A stretch of DNA of 64,000 nucleotides, from NCBI RefSeq assembly GCF_001044395.1, contig NZ_JANU01000004.1:111874-175873 (forward strand), given 5' to 3'. A model generated the notes under the pieces. The model ran no database searches, was not told the DNA's origin, and worked only from the letters and a program-made list of their open reading frames with translations. The position numbers and the translations under genes are program-made. Source of the DNA: Caenimonas sp. SL110. GTDB taxonomy: Bacteria; Pseudomonadota; Gammaproteobacteria; Burkholderiales; Burkholderiaceae_C. Shown here piece after piece: positions 1-9,000 of this stretch (its first letter is position 1; each line of letters opens with the position of its first letter).

Positions 1-1
1 G

Positions 2-382
2 CAGCGCATGCTCGACGGACTCAAGGCTGAAGGCGAGACGCCCATCCTGGTTCACTACACCTTGTCAGAAGATATTCGTGCGCTCAAGCGCGTGAAAGAC
101 GCGATGGCCGCGGGCCGCCCGCTGCCGATGGCGCTGCGTGAGCAACGTGTCTGGGGCATTAAAGAGCGCCTGTTCGAACGGGTGCTGCCGCGCCTGACCA
201 ACACCGCCGTTGACAACCTGCTGCACTCCGCGCACCTGGTCGATGGCATCGTGAAGGGCCTGAAAGCGCCGGGCTGGCCGACCGATGGATGGCAGGCGCT
301 GCACCGGCTTGCGTTTTCGCTCTGCATGGAATGCTCTGCTATCTCACCCTCCCACAGAGGGGGAGGGATAATACCGGCGTGA
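2..382 (+). CDS. holA: DNA polymerase III subunit delta, C-terminal part (5' truncated)
   Basis: The frame enters from the left edge, so only about the last 126 codons are present. The clamp-loader delta subunit opens the beta sliding clamp. The segment [19 protein letters not shown], the following [17 protein letters not shown] and the ending [12 protein letters not shown] match the C-terminal helical domain of betaproteobacterial HolA as I know it. The final 15 or so residues, after AFSLC, are encoded by a GC-rich hairpin repeat and look unlike the family. Its TGA overlaps the GTG start of proA (GTGA), so the two are probably translationally coupled. The family assignment is by recalled similarity. 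Confidence 0.85.
   Translation, partial: QRMLDGLKAEGETPILVHYTLSEDIRALKRVKDAMAAGRPLPMALREQRVWGIKERLFERVLPRLTNTAVDNLLHSAHLVDGIVKGLKAPGWPTDGWQALHRLAFSLCMECSAISPSHRGGGIIPA
348..367. repeat. GC-rich hairpin repeat at the holA 3' end
   Basis: CCCTCCC (348-354) and GGGAGGG (361-367) form a 7-bp stem around ACAGAG. The element resembles the larger hairpin at 2718-2738 and sits inside the last codons of holA, just before the proA start. It probably belongs to a dispersed palindromic family and changed the HolA C-terminus. Confidence 0.5.
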
Positions 383-1674
383 ATGCGTTGAACATCTCCG
401 AATACACCCAATCGCTCGGCCTGCAAGCCCGCCAGGCCTCGGCTGCCATGGCGCGCGCCGATTCCGCGACCAAGAACAAGGCGCTGCTCGCCCTCGCGCG
501 ACTGCTGCGCGCCAACGTCGAGCCGCTACAGATCGACAACGCCAAAGACATCGAACGCGCAACGGCCGCCGGCCTCTCGGCGCCGATGGTCGATCGCCTG
601 AAGCTCACGCCGAAAGTAATCGACACCATCGCGCAGGGCTGTGAACAGTTGGCCGCGATGCCCGACGTGATCGGCGAAATCATCGGCATGAAGCAGCAGC
701 CCAGCGGCATCCGCGTCGGCCAGATGCGCGTGCCGATCGGCGTGTTCGGCATGATCTACGAGAGCCGCCCCAATGTGACCATCGAGGCCGCGAGCCTGTC
801 GATCAAGAGCGGCAATGCCTGCATCCTGCGCGGCGGCTCGGAGGCCATCGACTCCAACAAGGCGCTTGCGCGGCTGGTGCAGCAGGCCCTCGTCGAAGCG
901 GGTCTGCCCGCCGAAGCCGTGCAGCTCGTGCAGACCACCGACCGGGACGCTGTGGGCCAGCTCATTGCCATGCCGCAATACGTGGATGTGATCATCCCGC
1001 GCGGTGGCAAGGGCCTGATCGAACGCATCAGCCGCGAGGCGAAGGTGCCGGTGATCAAGCACCTGGACGGCAACTGCCATGTGTATGTCGATGATCCATG
1101 CGACATCGATATGGCCGTGCGGGTTGCAGACAATGCCAAGACGCAGAAGTACAGCCCATGCAATGCGATTGAAGGCTTGCTGGTCGCGCGTTCAGTCGCT
1201 GAAGAGTTCTTGCCAAAGATCGGTGCCGTGTTCGCAGCCAAGGGCGTCGAGATGCGTTGCGACGCAGCGGCCAAGACGATCCTCCACCCCACCGTTCGCC
1301 CTGAGCTTGTCGAAGGGCTCCTCAAGGACGCCACCGAACAGGACTGGTTCGAGGAATACCTCGCCCCCATCATCAGCATCAAGGTCGTCGAAGGGCTGGA
1401 CGAAGCCGTCGCCCACATCAACCACTACTCCAGCCACCACACCGACGCGATCATCACGCGCGACCACATGCATGCGCAGCGGTTCCTGCGCGAAGTGGAT
1501 TCGGCCAGCGTGATGGTCAACACCAGCCCGCGTTTTGCCGATGGATTCGAGTTCGGCCTGGGTGCTGAAATCGGCATCAGCACAGACAAGTTCCACGCAC
1601 GTGGTCCAGTCGGCATCGAAGGCCTCACCTCGCTGAAATACGTGGTGCTCGGCCAGGGCGAAATCCGCACGTGA
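379..1674 (+). CDS. proA: Gamma-glutamyl phosphate reductase (glutamate-5-semialdehyde dehydrogenase)
   Basis: Second step of proline synthesis: NADPH-dependent reduction of gamma-glutamyl phosphate to glutamate-5-semialdehyde in the cytoplasm. The 431-residue product has the expected ALDH-like fold signatures. These include [14 protein letters not shown] (NADP-binding part), the catalytic Cys at about residue 261 in [10 protein letters not shown], and a C-terminal segment [25 protein letters not shown] that is near-invariant in ProA. I chose the GTG at 379, which overlaps the holA stop, because the family N-terminus begins here; the in-frame ATG at 289 would add 30 non-family residues. A short palindromic repeat lies in frame at about residues 305-314. 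No proB is adjacent. Confidence 0.97.
   Translation: MNALNISEYTQSLGLQARQASAAMARADSATKNKALLALARLLRANVEPLQIDNAKDIERATAAGLSAPMVDRLKLTPKVIDTIAQGCEQLAAMPDVIGEIIGMKQQPSGIRVGQMRVPIGVFGMIYESRPNVTIEAASLSIKSGNACILRGGSEAIDSNKALARLVQQALVEAGLPAEAVQLVQTTDRDAVGQLIAMPQYVDVIIPRGGKGLIERISREAKVPVIKHLDGNCHVYVDDPCDIDMAVRVADNAKTQKYSPCNAIEGLLVARSVAEEFLPKIGAVFAAKGVEMRCDAAAKTILHPTVRPELVEGLLKDATEQDWFEEYLAPIISIKVVEGLDEAVAHINHYSSHHTDAIITRDHMHAQRFLREVDSASVMVNTSPRFADGFEFGLGAEIGISTDKFHARGPVGIEGLTSLKYVVLGQGEIRT
1293..1320. repeat. Palindromic repeat inserted in frame in proA
   Basis: The core CCCTGAGCTTGTCGAAGGG, flanked by G and C, matches a widely dispersed proteobacterial repeat that I recognise from many genomes. In translation it gives RPELVEG-type or [12 protein letters not shown] peptides. 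Here it reads VRPELVEGL between the segment [10 protein letters not shown] and the conserved [15 protein letters not shown]. The reading frame stays open through it. Confidence 0.6.
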
Positions 1675-2687
1675 AAGACTTCTGGCGCAGCTGCGGTTAT
1701 CGCCTGCTTGAACGCACGGCAGCAGGCAACCTGATCGTCACCGACGAATTCATCCGTCACCTGTTGCACAGCCCCGAGATGACACCGATTGCGGAATCGG
1801 GACCTGCCGAGCTCGCGCTGCATGAGGCATTGCTGGCGCAGCCGCGCATGGCAGTCAGTGCGGCCCAATTGGCTGCGATCGAAGACGAAGATGCACGCAG
1901 CAATTACGAAATCTGGCTGCGATTTCGCGCCCGTTTGATGGCGCATGAAACGCTGGACGCCAGCTACCGCGCGCTGTTCGAAGGCGATGGGGTCGATGTG
2001 CCGCCGGTCTTTGTGCAGCAGCTCACGCAGATCATGCTGCGGCATGTGATCGGCGACGACGCCACGGTGTTTGAAGCGCGCGCAGCCGAGATGCTGTTTC
2101 GCGCACAGCGCATTGCCATCCAGGACGACGGCCAGGTGATGGCCGCTGATGACGAAACGGTGGAGCGCCACGCGATTGCCGCGAACTTCGGCACCCTGGG
2201 CGAACTGCTCAAGCAAGGCGGAGCCACGCTACGCACTGCAGAACTCGACGTGCTGACCGATGCGCGTGCCGACGACTACTGGCAGCGCGACGAGAGCCAC
2301 GACATGGTGCTCGCGCTCACGCATGGCGAGCCGGGGCTCCAGGCGCTGTGCAACGTGCTGCAAGCGTGGGTGAGTCACTTCATCGGCAGCCCTGTGCGCG
2401 TGACCGTCGAGCGCGACATCGACGATGCCAACTGGGTCTGGCACGTAGGCCTGGACGCGCAGGCCAGCAGCGTGCTCAACGACCTGTTCCAGGGGCATGA
2501 AGTTGACAACGAACGCATGGCCCGCATGCTCTGCCTGTTCGCCCTGCACTTCGATGAGCCGTCGATCGTCCAGCCCGTGATGGAAGGCAAGCCCGTGTAC
2601 CTGGCAATGGCGATGGACGACCAGAAACGGCTGAAGCTGAAGCCGCAGAATTTGCTGTTGAATTTGCCGCTGGCGGTGGCGAGCTAG
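1671..2687 (+). CDS. DUF6352-type protein of unknown function
   Basis: A 338-residue soluble protein beginning at a GTG that overlaps the proA TGA, so it is coupled to proA. I recall proteins of this kind, named DUF6352, directly after proA in Comamonadaceae; the name is from memory. No catalytic motif is evident. The composition is acidic, with a helix-rich N-terminal half ([21 protein letters not shown]). A conserved-looking motif [16 protein letters not shown] occurs near residue 265. No signal peptide or membrane segment is seen. Function unknown. Confidence 0.75.
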   Translation: MKDFWRSCGYRLLERTAAGNLIVTDEFIRHLLHSPEMTPIAESGPAELALHEALLAQPRMAVSAAQLAAIEDEDARSNYEIWLRFRARLMAHETLDASYRALFEGDGVDVPPVFVQQLTQIMLRHVIGDDATVFEARAAEMLFRAQRIAIQDDGQVMAADDETVERHAIAANFGTLGELLKQGGATLRTAELDVLTDARADDYWQRDESHDMVLALTHGEPGLQALCNVLQAWVSHFIGSPVRVTVERDIDDANWVWHVGLDAQASSVLNDLFQGHEVDNERMARMLCLFALHFDEPSIVQPVMEGKPVYLAMAMDDQKRLKLKPQNLLLNLPLAVAS

Positions 2688-2717
2688 CTGCACTGCGCCG
2701 GTCAGTTTGCATTTACT

Positions 2718-2750
2718 CCCTCTCCCTCTGGGAGAGGGTTGGGGTGAGGG
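2718..2750. repeat. Palindromic repeat with perfect 9-bp stem
   Basis: CCCTCTCCC (2718-2726), TCT and GGGAGAGGG (2730-2738) form a perfect hairpin, followed by TTGGGGTGAGGG. I recognise this unit as a common dispersed repeat. It lies between converging genes (the DUF6352 gene and the minus-strand gene ending at 2816). It could work as a hairpin at both transcript ends, but there is no T-run to make it a classical terminator. Confidence 0.6.
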
Positions 2751-2815
2751 CAGACGGCGGTGGAAGACTGTGCTGGCCTCAATTGGGGAAGGAAGCCCGA
2801 CTCCTGCCGGATTAA

Positions 2816-3271
2816 TCAAGGCTCAGAAAAATCCTGACTCCAGTCGAGCAGAGGCCCAAGCATCACTTGGTCGGCGCATCGTAGGAGCGGTTCAAACTGA
2901 GTGTGTTGACTTTCGCACCTTGAAATCAGCCGTGCAACCAGAGGAATGGTGTCGCCTTCCATCTCGTAATGACACGTCAAAAAGATCAGCGCCCGCATAC
3001 TCATCGGACTCATTTGCGCGTAGCTCTTGGACTCCGCCAGCTCCTTCGCGAGCGCTAGCTTATGGGGCAACCGTTGTGGCGGCAAAGGCGGGGGTGGGCG
3101 GCCCCATCGCTCACGCTCTAGTTTCTGCAGAAAAAGGTCTTCACCGATGTTCGCCGAGAGTAGACAAGCTGACGCCTTCATCAGCTCCTCCCGTGTGAAG
3201 GTTTGGGCTGGACACGCAGAGTGGAGGAAAACCACCAACAGTGTGGCCAGAAATAAAGATCTTCTGTTCAT
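2816..3271 (-). CDS. Exported protein of unknown function, last gene of the Rhs-toxin island
   Basis: A 151-residue product with a clear Sec signal (MNRRSLFLATLLVVFLHSACPA, cleavage likely after CPA or AQT). The mature part has about four cysteines (ACLL, LTCHY, ISRCES, LLRCAD), compatible with disulfides in the periplasm. A short proline stretch PPPPLPPQ sits near residue 60. It is not recognised as a known family. It is codirectional with the Rhs toxin and the other exported proteins, so a second-line immunity role is possible but unproven. Confidence 0.65.
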   Translation of the reverse strand: MNRRSLFLATLLVVFLHSACPAQTFTREELMKASACLLSANIGEDLFLQKLERERWGRPPPPLPPQRLPHKLALAKELAESKSYAQMSPMSMRALIFLTCHYEMEGDTIPLVARLISRCESQHTQFEPLLRCADQVMLGPLLDWSQDFSEP

Positions 3272-3369
3272 CGGTTTCTATTCAACATGCGAAACGGCGT
3301 GCCGACCTCAGGTCTACCGATGCGGGCGTTTGACGACTGCGTGGCCGTGACCGCTTGAGCCGGGTGGTA

Positions 3370-4110
3370 TCACCAGCAATACTTCTGCACCGCACCGGAT
3401 TCCTCGCGTGCCGTCCTCAATCTTTCGAGGTTTGCAGGCGTCTGCACAAAATCCCGCTCTTTCTCGACTGACTCCCGAATGCTCGCGACAGCACGAAGGA
3501 GATTGGCCTGGCGATCACCAGATAGAGCGGGAAAGGACTCGACAAAAAGTGTCTGATAGGGGTGTGCCTCGACCCAGTCTGCTGCGGCACGTCGTGCGGC
3601 AGCCTGCTTCTGGAGATCGCAAAAGGCGTAGCCGTTGATGAAGTAGCCAGCGGTCCCGGCGAAGCCAGCAACTGCATGGCGAGACTGCGCGAGCAAAGGG
3701 TGCGAAACATTCAGCACGGCCGCCACCGTTGCATACCGGTCCTTCGCCGCGTAAAACCAGAACACAGCATCATCTCGCAATCCAACGTCGTAAAGACGGA
3801 TAGCCAGAACCATCATCGTCATCGGTGTTATCCACTCCGGCTGAGACATGATTTCGTCTCTGACCTGCGCGATCGTTGCGGGATCTGTTGATGCGAGTCG
3901 GGTATCAAATTTTGCTGCCACCGCAACCTGTGGTGGGTCGCCTTCGGAGGCACCAGACACGTAGTACGGTTGAACATAAATGCCAACGTGTCGAATAGGT
4001 TGACCAGAAACAGCATGGGCGAATACGAGCAACCCAAAAAATGTGAGCAAGCGCGTAAGCGATGTCGTGAGAAAAAGGTAACGGGTTACGGCTGGAATGG
4101 CAATGGTCAT
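3370..4110 (-). CDS. Exported orphan protein, candidate immunity-array member
   Basis: 246 residues with an N-terminal hydrophobic export segment (about 20-36, RLLTFFGLLVFAHAVSG). The mature part has no catalytic motif I know. Residues about 95-125 (TPMTMMVLAIRLYDVGLRDD) and FFINGYAF-like FINGYAFCDL look structured and conserved. I have a recollection, not a search result, of similar proteins beside Rhs or polymorphic toxins. The ATG overlaps the stop of the 41-codon ORF upstream (ATGA at 4107-4110). GC is visibly lower than in the flanking housekeeping genes, in line with transfer as part of the island. Confidence 0.65.
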   Translation of the reverse strand: MTIAIPAVTRYLFLTTSLTRLLTFFGLLVFAHAVSGQPIRHVGIYVQPYYVSGASEGDPPQVAVAAKFDTRLASTDPATIAQVRDEIMSQPEWITPMTMMVLAIRLYDVGLRDDAVFWFYAAKDRYATVAAVLNVSHPLLAQSRHAVAGFAGTAGYFINGYAFCDLQKQAAARRAAADWVEAHPYQTLFVESFPALSGDRQANLLRAVASIRESVEKERDFVQTPANLERLRTAREESGAVQKYCW

Positions 4111-4232
4111 TGCTTGTGCTCGTGTAGACGGTGCCGAATGGACCTGCCGTCCGGGTTCCGATCGTTAAGGGTTTTTCCAGTCGACGTAACCGATACGACC
4201 GGGCAAAGAAGTAAGACGCATGCTTTCTTCAT
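4107..4232 (-). CDS. Possible small exported peptide or remnant (41 codons)
   Basis: ATG at 4232, then MKKACVLLLCPVVSVTS, which resembles a Sec signal peptide, followed by a short hydrophilic tail ending RLHEHKQ. A GGTGAAAG sequence lies 5 nt upstream of the ATG. The stop overlaps the start of the next exported protein. It could be a real small gene coupled to its neighbour, or the decayed 5' end of a former secreted gene. Only the signal-like start and the overlap support it. Confidence 0.3.
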   Translation of the reverse strand: MKKACVLLLCPVVSVTSTGKTLNDRNPDGRSIRHRLHEHKQ

Positions 4233-4425
4233 GAAGCTTTCACCAGAAATGGATGAATTCAATTGAACGTTGCAACCGTGGCCGCATAGGTGCAACCGAA
4301 ACACGTGACTCGCGGCGTGCATCCGTGTGGCGAGCATGGTAGAGCGCAACCACTGGTTGATCGGCAGACTTTCACCAGCCAAAGGTATAGCGCAGTCCCG
4401 CAGCGGCGATCGTGGATGTCGCTCG
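4233..4425. other. Non-coding gap inside the immunity array
   Basis: Together with the small ORF this makes a 315-base stretch between two exported genes. I see no convincing ORF, hairpin with T-run, or insertion-element end. Some open frames on both strands run through it but lack family features. It may hold a promoter for the distal genes or be the remains of a lost immunity gene. Confidence 0.4.
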
Positions 4426-5154
4426 TTATCGTTCGGCGAAGGGCGCATGTACACCGCGCCCTGCCAGCAACTCGAACACCTTGCTGCGGGCTGCTTGTCG
4501 AGCGGGGTCATTCATAGTGACCGTCGTCGAGACCAGGCGGCCACACCGCACCAGATCTTTCGTCAAGCCGCTTATGAGCAGATCCACCGTCATGTCAAAC
4601 CGCCCGGCGCCGACGGTGGACAAGCATGTCTCCCCAAGATTCGGATCAGCGCCGAATTTCAAGAGCAATCGCACGTTGATCTCGTACTGGGAGGCAATTG
4701 CGTTCATCAAGGGAGTTTCCTGAATGGTATTGAGCACATTCGGATTCCCCCTATGTTGCAAAAAGAGTTCCAGCAGATCCGGGCGATTGCTCCCGGAGGT
4801 AAGGAACAAGGGAGACTTTCCGTTGTGGAGCGGCGCATTCGGGTCGGCACCGCGCGCCAGCAAATGCTGCACCGTGGCCACTGAAATGCCAACCTTGAGC
4901 AAGCTCCAGTGCAGCGGGGTTTGACCTGCTTCGCCAACAGTATTGATCTTTGCGCCACGCTGAATAGCGAGGTCGATGGCCGGCATGTCTTCCTGCTCGA
5001 TGGCCCGAACGAGGGCTACTGCCTGGGGATCCTTGAAAGTTTGCGCGGCGTCCATTCCTCCAGCGCGCAAACCTGCTTGGACAACTGGCGAGCTCATGCT
5101 TAACGCCGCACCCACCAAGAGAATCCCACAACAGGATGGCGACGCGTAGCGCAT
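4426..5154 (-). CDS. Periplasmic ankyrin-repeat protein, candidate immunity protein
   Basis: 242 residues from the ATG at 5154. The start MRYASPSCCGILLVGAALSM, with cleavage near VVQA, is a Sec signal peptide. Longer in-frame starts (5205, or GTG 5262) would bury it. Four to five ankyrin repeats follow, seen as GQTPLHWSLLKVG, HLLARGADPNAPLHNGKSPLF, LFLQHRGNPNVLNTIQETPLMNAI and LLLKFGADPNLGE. The repeats align with those of the adjacent ankyrin lipoprotein (for example PDLLELFLQHRGNP against PELLKVLLEFKGDP), so the two are paralogues. Ankyrin proteins are a known immunity class in polymorphic toxin loci. Its place after a lipase toxin and its export fit protection of the envelope. No RBS is evident. 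Confidence 0.8.
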   Translation of the reverse strand: MRYASPSCCGILLVGAALSMSSPVVQAGLRAGGMDAAQTFKDPQAVALVRAIEQEDMPAIDLAIQRGAKINTVGEAGQTPLHWSLLKVGISVATVQHLLARGADPNAPLHNGKSPLFLTSGSNRPDLLELFLQHRGNPNVLNTIQETPLMNAIASQYEINVRLLLKFGADPNLGETCLSTVGAGRFDMTVDLLISGLTKDLVRCGRLVSTTVTMNDPARQAARSKVFELLAGRGVHAPFAER

Positions 5155-5218
5155 AAAGATGCGACCACGAGATATGGGCAACGTGCGCCGTCGAAGCTCG
5201 TGCATCTGTGGGTTCAAT

Positions 5219-6067
5219 CTACTTTTGTAGTGGGGGTGGTGGGCCTGCTTGCGGCACCACACCCATCTGCCGCAGCTTCTCCAGAATCAGCAGCCGCTTG
5301 GGCTCCAACTCTGGAATTGCCGGCAGTTTGGGAGTTGGTGCGTGGCTGTTTAGCACCCACGCTAGTAGCGGCAAATTGCGGTTGAATCCGTTTTCCAGCG
5401 CGTATAGGACGATGTCGTACTGCCGGCGGCTCGCTGAGGTCAACACCATTGGATAGCCGATCTTATTGGCTGTATTGATATCAGCCCCTGCTTGCACCAG
5501 CAGCTTCACATATGAAAGTGTCGAGGCTGCCTGAGGCAAGGGTGCATAGTACGCATCGTCTGGGAGTGGCGCGCTAGGGTCACCTTTGAATTCCAGGAGA
5601 ACTTTCAATAGCTCGGGTTGTTCAGGGTTCAGCCCAGCCGCGAGCCACACAGGGTGCAAATCCTTTCTGGGGCCGATGCGCTGATTGGGGTCGGCGCCTG
5701 CTTCGAGCAATGCCCTCATGCCGGTTTCGCTGCGACCCGAGAAGGCCCACATCAGCGGCGTCATATTTTGCTGGCCGGTCGCGTTGACATTGGCACCTTC
5801 AGCGACCGAGCGACGGACCTCGGCTACTTTGCCTTCTGCGGCAGCGCGGGCCAGCCTCGCCTCTTTCGTGTCACCAAAATACTCGGTGACAGTTTGCCCC
5901 ACTACCTTGAGTTCGTTCATCTGGCAGCCCCCGGTGAGTGGAATGCACAGCCATACAAGAAGGCACAAGGTGCCGTGCCAAATCGTGCGCCGCCAGTGGC
6001 TGTCTCGGGTGCTCGCAGGGACTGACACTGGTCTTGATGGCGCGTGGAATGTGAAAGTGGGCGGCAA
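5219..6067 (-). CDS. Ankyrin-repeat lipoprotein, primary immunity candidate
   Basis: About 282 residues from a TTG at 6067, chosen because AGGAGA stands 6 nt upstream; a TTG at 6085 is also open. A basic N-region with WRR precedes a hydrophobic core CLLVWLCIPL and the lipobox LTGGC. The lipidated Cys is at about 48, so a membrane-anchored periplasmic protein is expected. Ankyrin motifs follow: NMTPLMWAFSGRSETGMRALLEAGADPNQ, then ELLKVLLEFKGDP, KLLVQAGADINTANKIGYP and a diverged last repeat. The C-terminus is Pro-rich. It begins about 30 bases after the Rhs-lipase stop, the usual position of a cognate immunity gene. Binding to the toxin is inference. Confidence 0.82.
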   Translation of the reverse strand: MPPTFTFHAPSRPVSVPASTRDSHWRRTIWHGTLCLLVWLCIPLTGGCQMNELKVVGQTVTEYFGDTKEARLARAAAEGKVAEVRRSVAEGANVNATGQQNMTPLMWAFSGRSETGMRALLEAGADPNQRIGPRKDLHPVWLAAGLNPEQPELLKVLLEFKGDPSAPLPDDAYYAPLPQAASTLSYVKLLVQAGADINTANKIGYPMVLTSASRRQYDIVLYALENGFNRNLPLLAWVLNSHAPTPKLPAIPELEPKRLLILEKLRQMGVVPQAGPPPPLQK

Positions 6068-6098
6068 TTGGAATCTCCTGAGCAATTGGTGGGCGTGT

Positions 6099-9000
6099 TC
6101 ATGGTTTGCCCTTCAGCATCGGCTGCATCACGCTGTTTAGCACATAGGTCATGCTGTGCAGGGCCAAGGCGGTGGTCGGCAGCCGGGATGTAAATGTTGC
6201 GCCTGGCGTCCAAGTATTTGAGCGATAGTTATAGGTAGGCTGCTCCACCGCATTCATGGCTAATTGCATGCCTGCAGCCCGAGGTAGTTTGGACAGCCAT
6301 GCGTAAGCTGCCGCTCCTGACATTGGTGACCCCAATGTCCCGAGCAGGGTGGACCCCAACGCAGGGCCATCGAGTTGCAGCGTGTTGAGAAGCTCGCCTC
6401 TCACGTAATGTGCTTGCACTAGCTCGGGGTTGCTCATCATGCGTTGCAGCCCGGCAACCCCGAGTGTCTGCGGATTCAGCCCTGCGGCGTTGAAGGTGAC
6501 ACCGCGAATACCAGTGTTGAACGCTTGCGCCGCTGCCAAGCCTCCACCGAGCGAGTGTCCCGTGAAAGTGACTCGGTTACCGATGGCGCTCTGCAAAATG
6601 AAGTCGGCATTGTCGAGTGCTTGAGCATATTGCCTTGACTGCCCAACAGCAATTTGCAAGAAGTTGTGGCTCCAGTCTTTTCTTTCATCTGTACCTCGAT
6701 TTGCGTAGATATAGCTTCCATCGTTTTGGTTGTGGTAGAGCGCTGCGAAATAGCCTGTTCTCGGGTCGACCAATGCCTCTGGGGTCAAATTAGCCCGCGC
6801 CAGCTCAATGGCAGATGTGACGCGCTCTATGCCGTTGGGTAAAAGTTCATTGATTTGATTTTTGAAATAAACATCACGATTCACCAGCGCAAGAACTCCT
6901 AGTCGGTGCTGACGCTCCAGAGTGGCGATCTGCGGATTATTCGGCTCGACGATTCGCATCTCTGCGATGGTCGTTCCCACCACATCCAGGCGCTGCCGAT
7001 GGGCCACATCTTTGGCGATGAACCAGGCGTCTTCAACAGTTCGGCCCGGCATGGCCAGCACATGGGCGTACGCCCGTGCCTGCTCAGTGTCGGACGGCGG
7101 CGTCCGGAATTGCTGCGTTAACGCCGTTGTACTTCCACGGCCGAAGTTCACAGGCTCAGAAGGATCTGCATAAATCTCCCTGAACTGTTGTGCGTATCTC
7201 TGTGCAGTTTGCTCGGCCGCGCCGGCTGCAACCAGCCTGTGGAAGGCGGCTGTCTCACCGACGATGTCATCTTGCACATCCCCGCCGTTGCGATAGTTGG
7301 CGTCCGACCAGGGGCCTTGCCCTTGAAGCTCTTCCACCGCAGCACCCCTCACCGCATTCCCAAACGCATCCACCACCACCTGCGCAACCTGCACCTTCCC
7401 CCCTCGCAACACCGCCGCCGTCCCACTCGCGGCCAATCGCGTCGCCACGTCGGCGGCGAAATTACCTCCCGCGCTTCCACCCCACGCCTTCCCCAACGCG
7501 TTGCCAACGACGTTGCCCACTGCCGCGCCTCCGGCAGTCGCGACGATGCCCTTCCAGCTGATCGTCTTCTGCCAGCCAACCGCAGTGGCCACTCCCTGCG
7601 TGATCGTGCTGGCCATCGCGGCGCGCGCCGCTGCAGGGCCCCAACCGGTCCCAGCCAGCCAGCTGTTCGCGGGCAGCAGGTTCGCCATGCCCATCGAGAC
7701 CCCGGCCGTCAATCCCGCCATCGCCACCTGCTTGAGGTCGTAGAACTCCTGCACCCCTGCTGCAATCCCCACCGTCTGGCTTGCCAGCGAGCCCAGGATC
7801 GCACCGGCCATGCCCGGCAGCATCACGCTCATGGCAATCGCCACCACGATCATCAGCAGTTCACCGAACACGTTCTTGTCGGCCGGCTTGGGCGGCATAT
7901 ACGGCGTCGTATCCCCCACCATCCGGCTTGGGTCATACGGCTGGAAATCCGCTGCGCCGTTGTGCGCGCCGCCCACGAGGTTCGGCAGGTTCAGCGTGAG
8001 CCCGACCCGCAGATCGCTATCGCCCTGTATCCCATTCGCATCGGCGATCTGGAACCAGCGCCTGCTGTCGCCATAGGCCTGCTGCGCAATGCTTCGCAAG
8101 GTGTCGCCGCTTCGCACCACATACGCTCCAGGCGCTGCCAGCGGATAGGTCGGCGTGATCGAGCGGTAGCCCAGCTGGAATTCGGCGATGTTGTTGTCAT
8201 AGACGACTTCGCCCGTGGCCGACCTTGGCGTCGCGCTGTCCACGCCCGAGCCGTACTGGCCCAGCACTTCGCCGTTCACGATCAATTGCCGCATCAGCTT
8301 GGTGCCGTGCATCGTCGCGAGCACTTGCCCGTTGTTGTCGTTGATGTAGGTCCGGTCCACCTGACCCGGTTGCGTCACGCTGCGCAGGTGTCCGTTCGCG
8401 TCGTAGTTGCTGGTGCTCGTGCCCGGCTCGAACGCGGTGCTGGTGCCGCTCACGCTCGCCTCGCGGTAGCCGTCCAGTGCGCGCATCACGACGCCGTAGT
8501 TGTTGGTGGCGCTGTTGAGCACGCGATAGGCGGTGAGGTTGCCCGCGCCGTCGAACGTGTCGCTGATCTGGCGGTAGTCGATGCCGCCGCCGTTGTGCTT
8601 GACGACCTGCACCACCTGCTGGCCGTCGGCGTTGTAGCAGGTCTCGCGGCGGCGCGAACCATTGCCGCTGATGGCGTTGCCGTTCGCGTCCCTGCCGTAC
8701 AACTCTTTCAGATAGTTCGCGGGTAACCAGTCCGCGCCGCCGGTCTGCGTCACGCGGCTGGCCATGTCGTACTTGCGCGCGTCGATCTGCGGATCAGGCT
8801 CGCCATCGACTTGCCCGAACAGGTGACCGTCGCTGCGCTGGATGGAAGTCAGGCGATTGAGCGCATCGTATTGGTAGGTTTCGGTGAGCTGGCCCAGCGC
8901 GGTGCTCGCCTTGTAGTCGAACTGCTCCGGGTCGCCGTTCTTGTAGACCTTGTTGACGATCCTGCCGTAGAAGGTGTCGGTGGTGCGATTGCCGTTCAGG

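Noticed and set aside
289..378. ATG at 289 as the proA start
   Set aside because: Would add 30 residues read through the holA end and the hairpin repeat; family N-terminus begins at the GTG at 379.
2707..3198. 163-codon plus-strand ORF after the DUF6352 gene
   Set aside because: Begins in a palindromic repeat and is antisense to a gene with a clear signal peptide.
4327..4884. 185-codon plus-strand ORF in the ankyrin region
   Set aside because: Antisense to an ankyrin gene with signal peptide and clear repeats.
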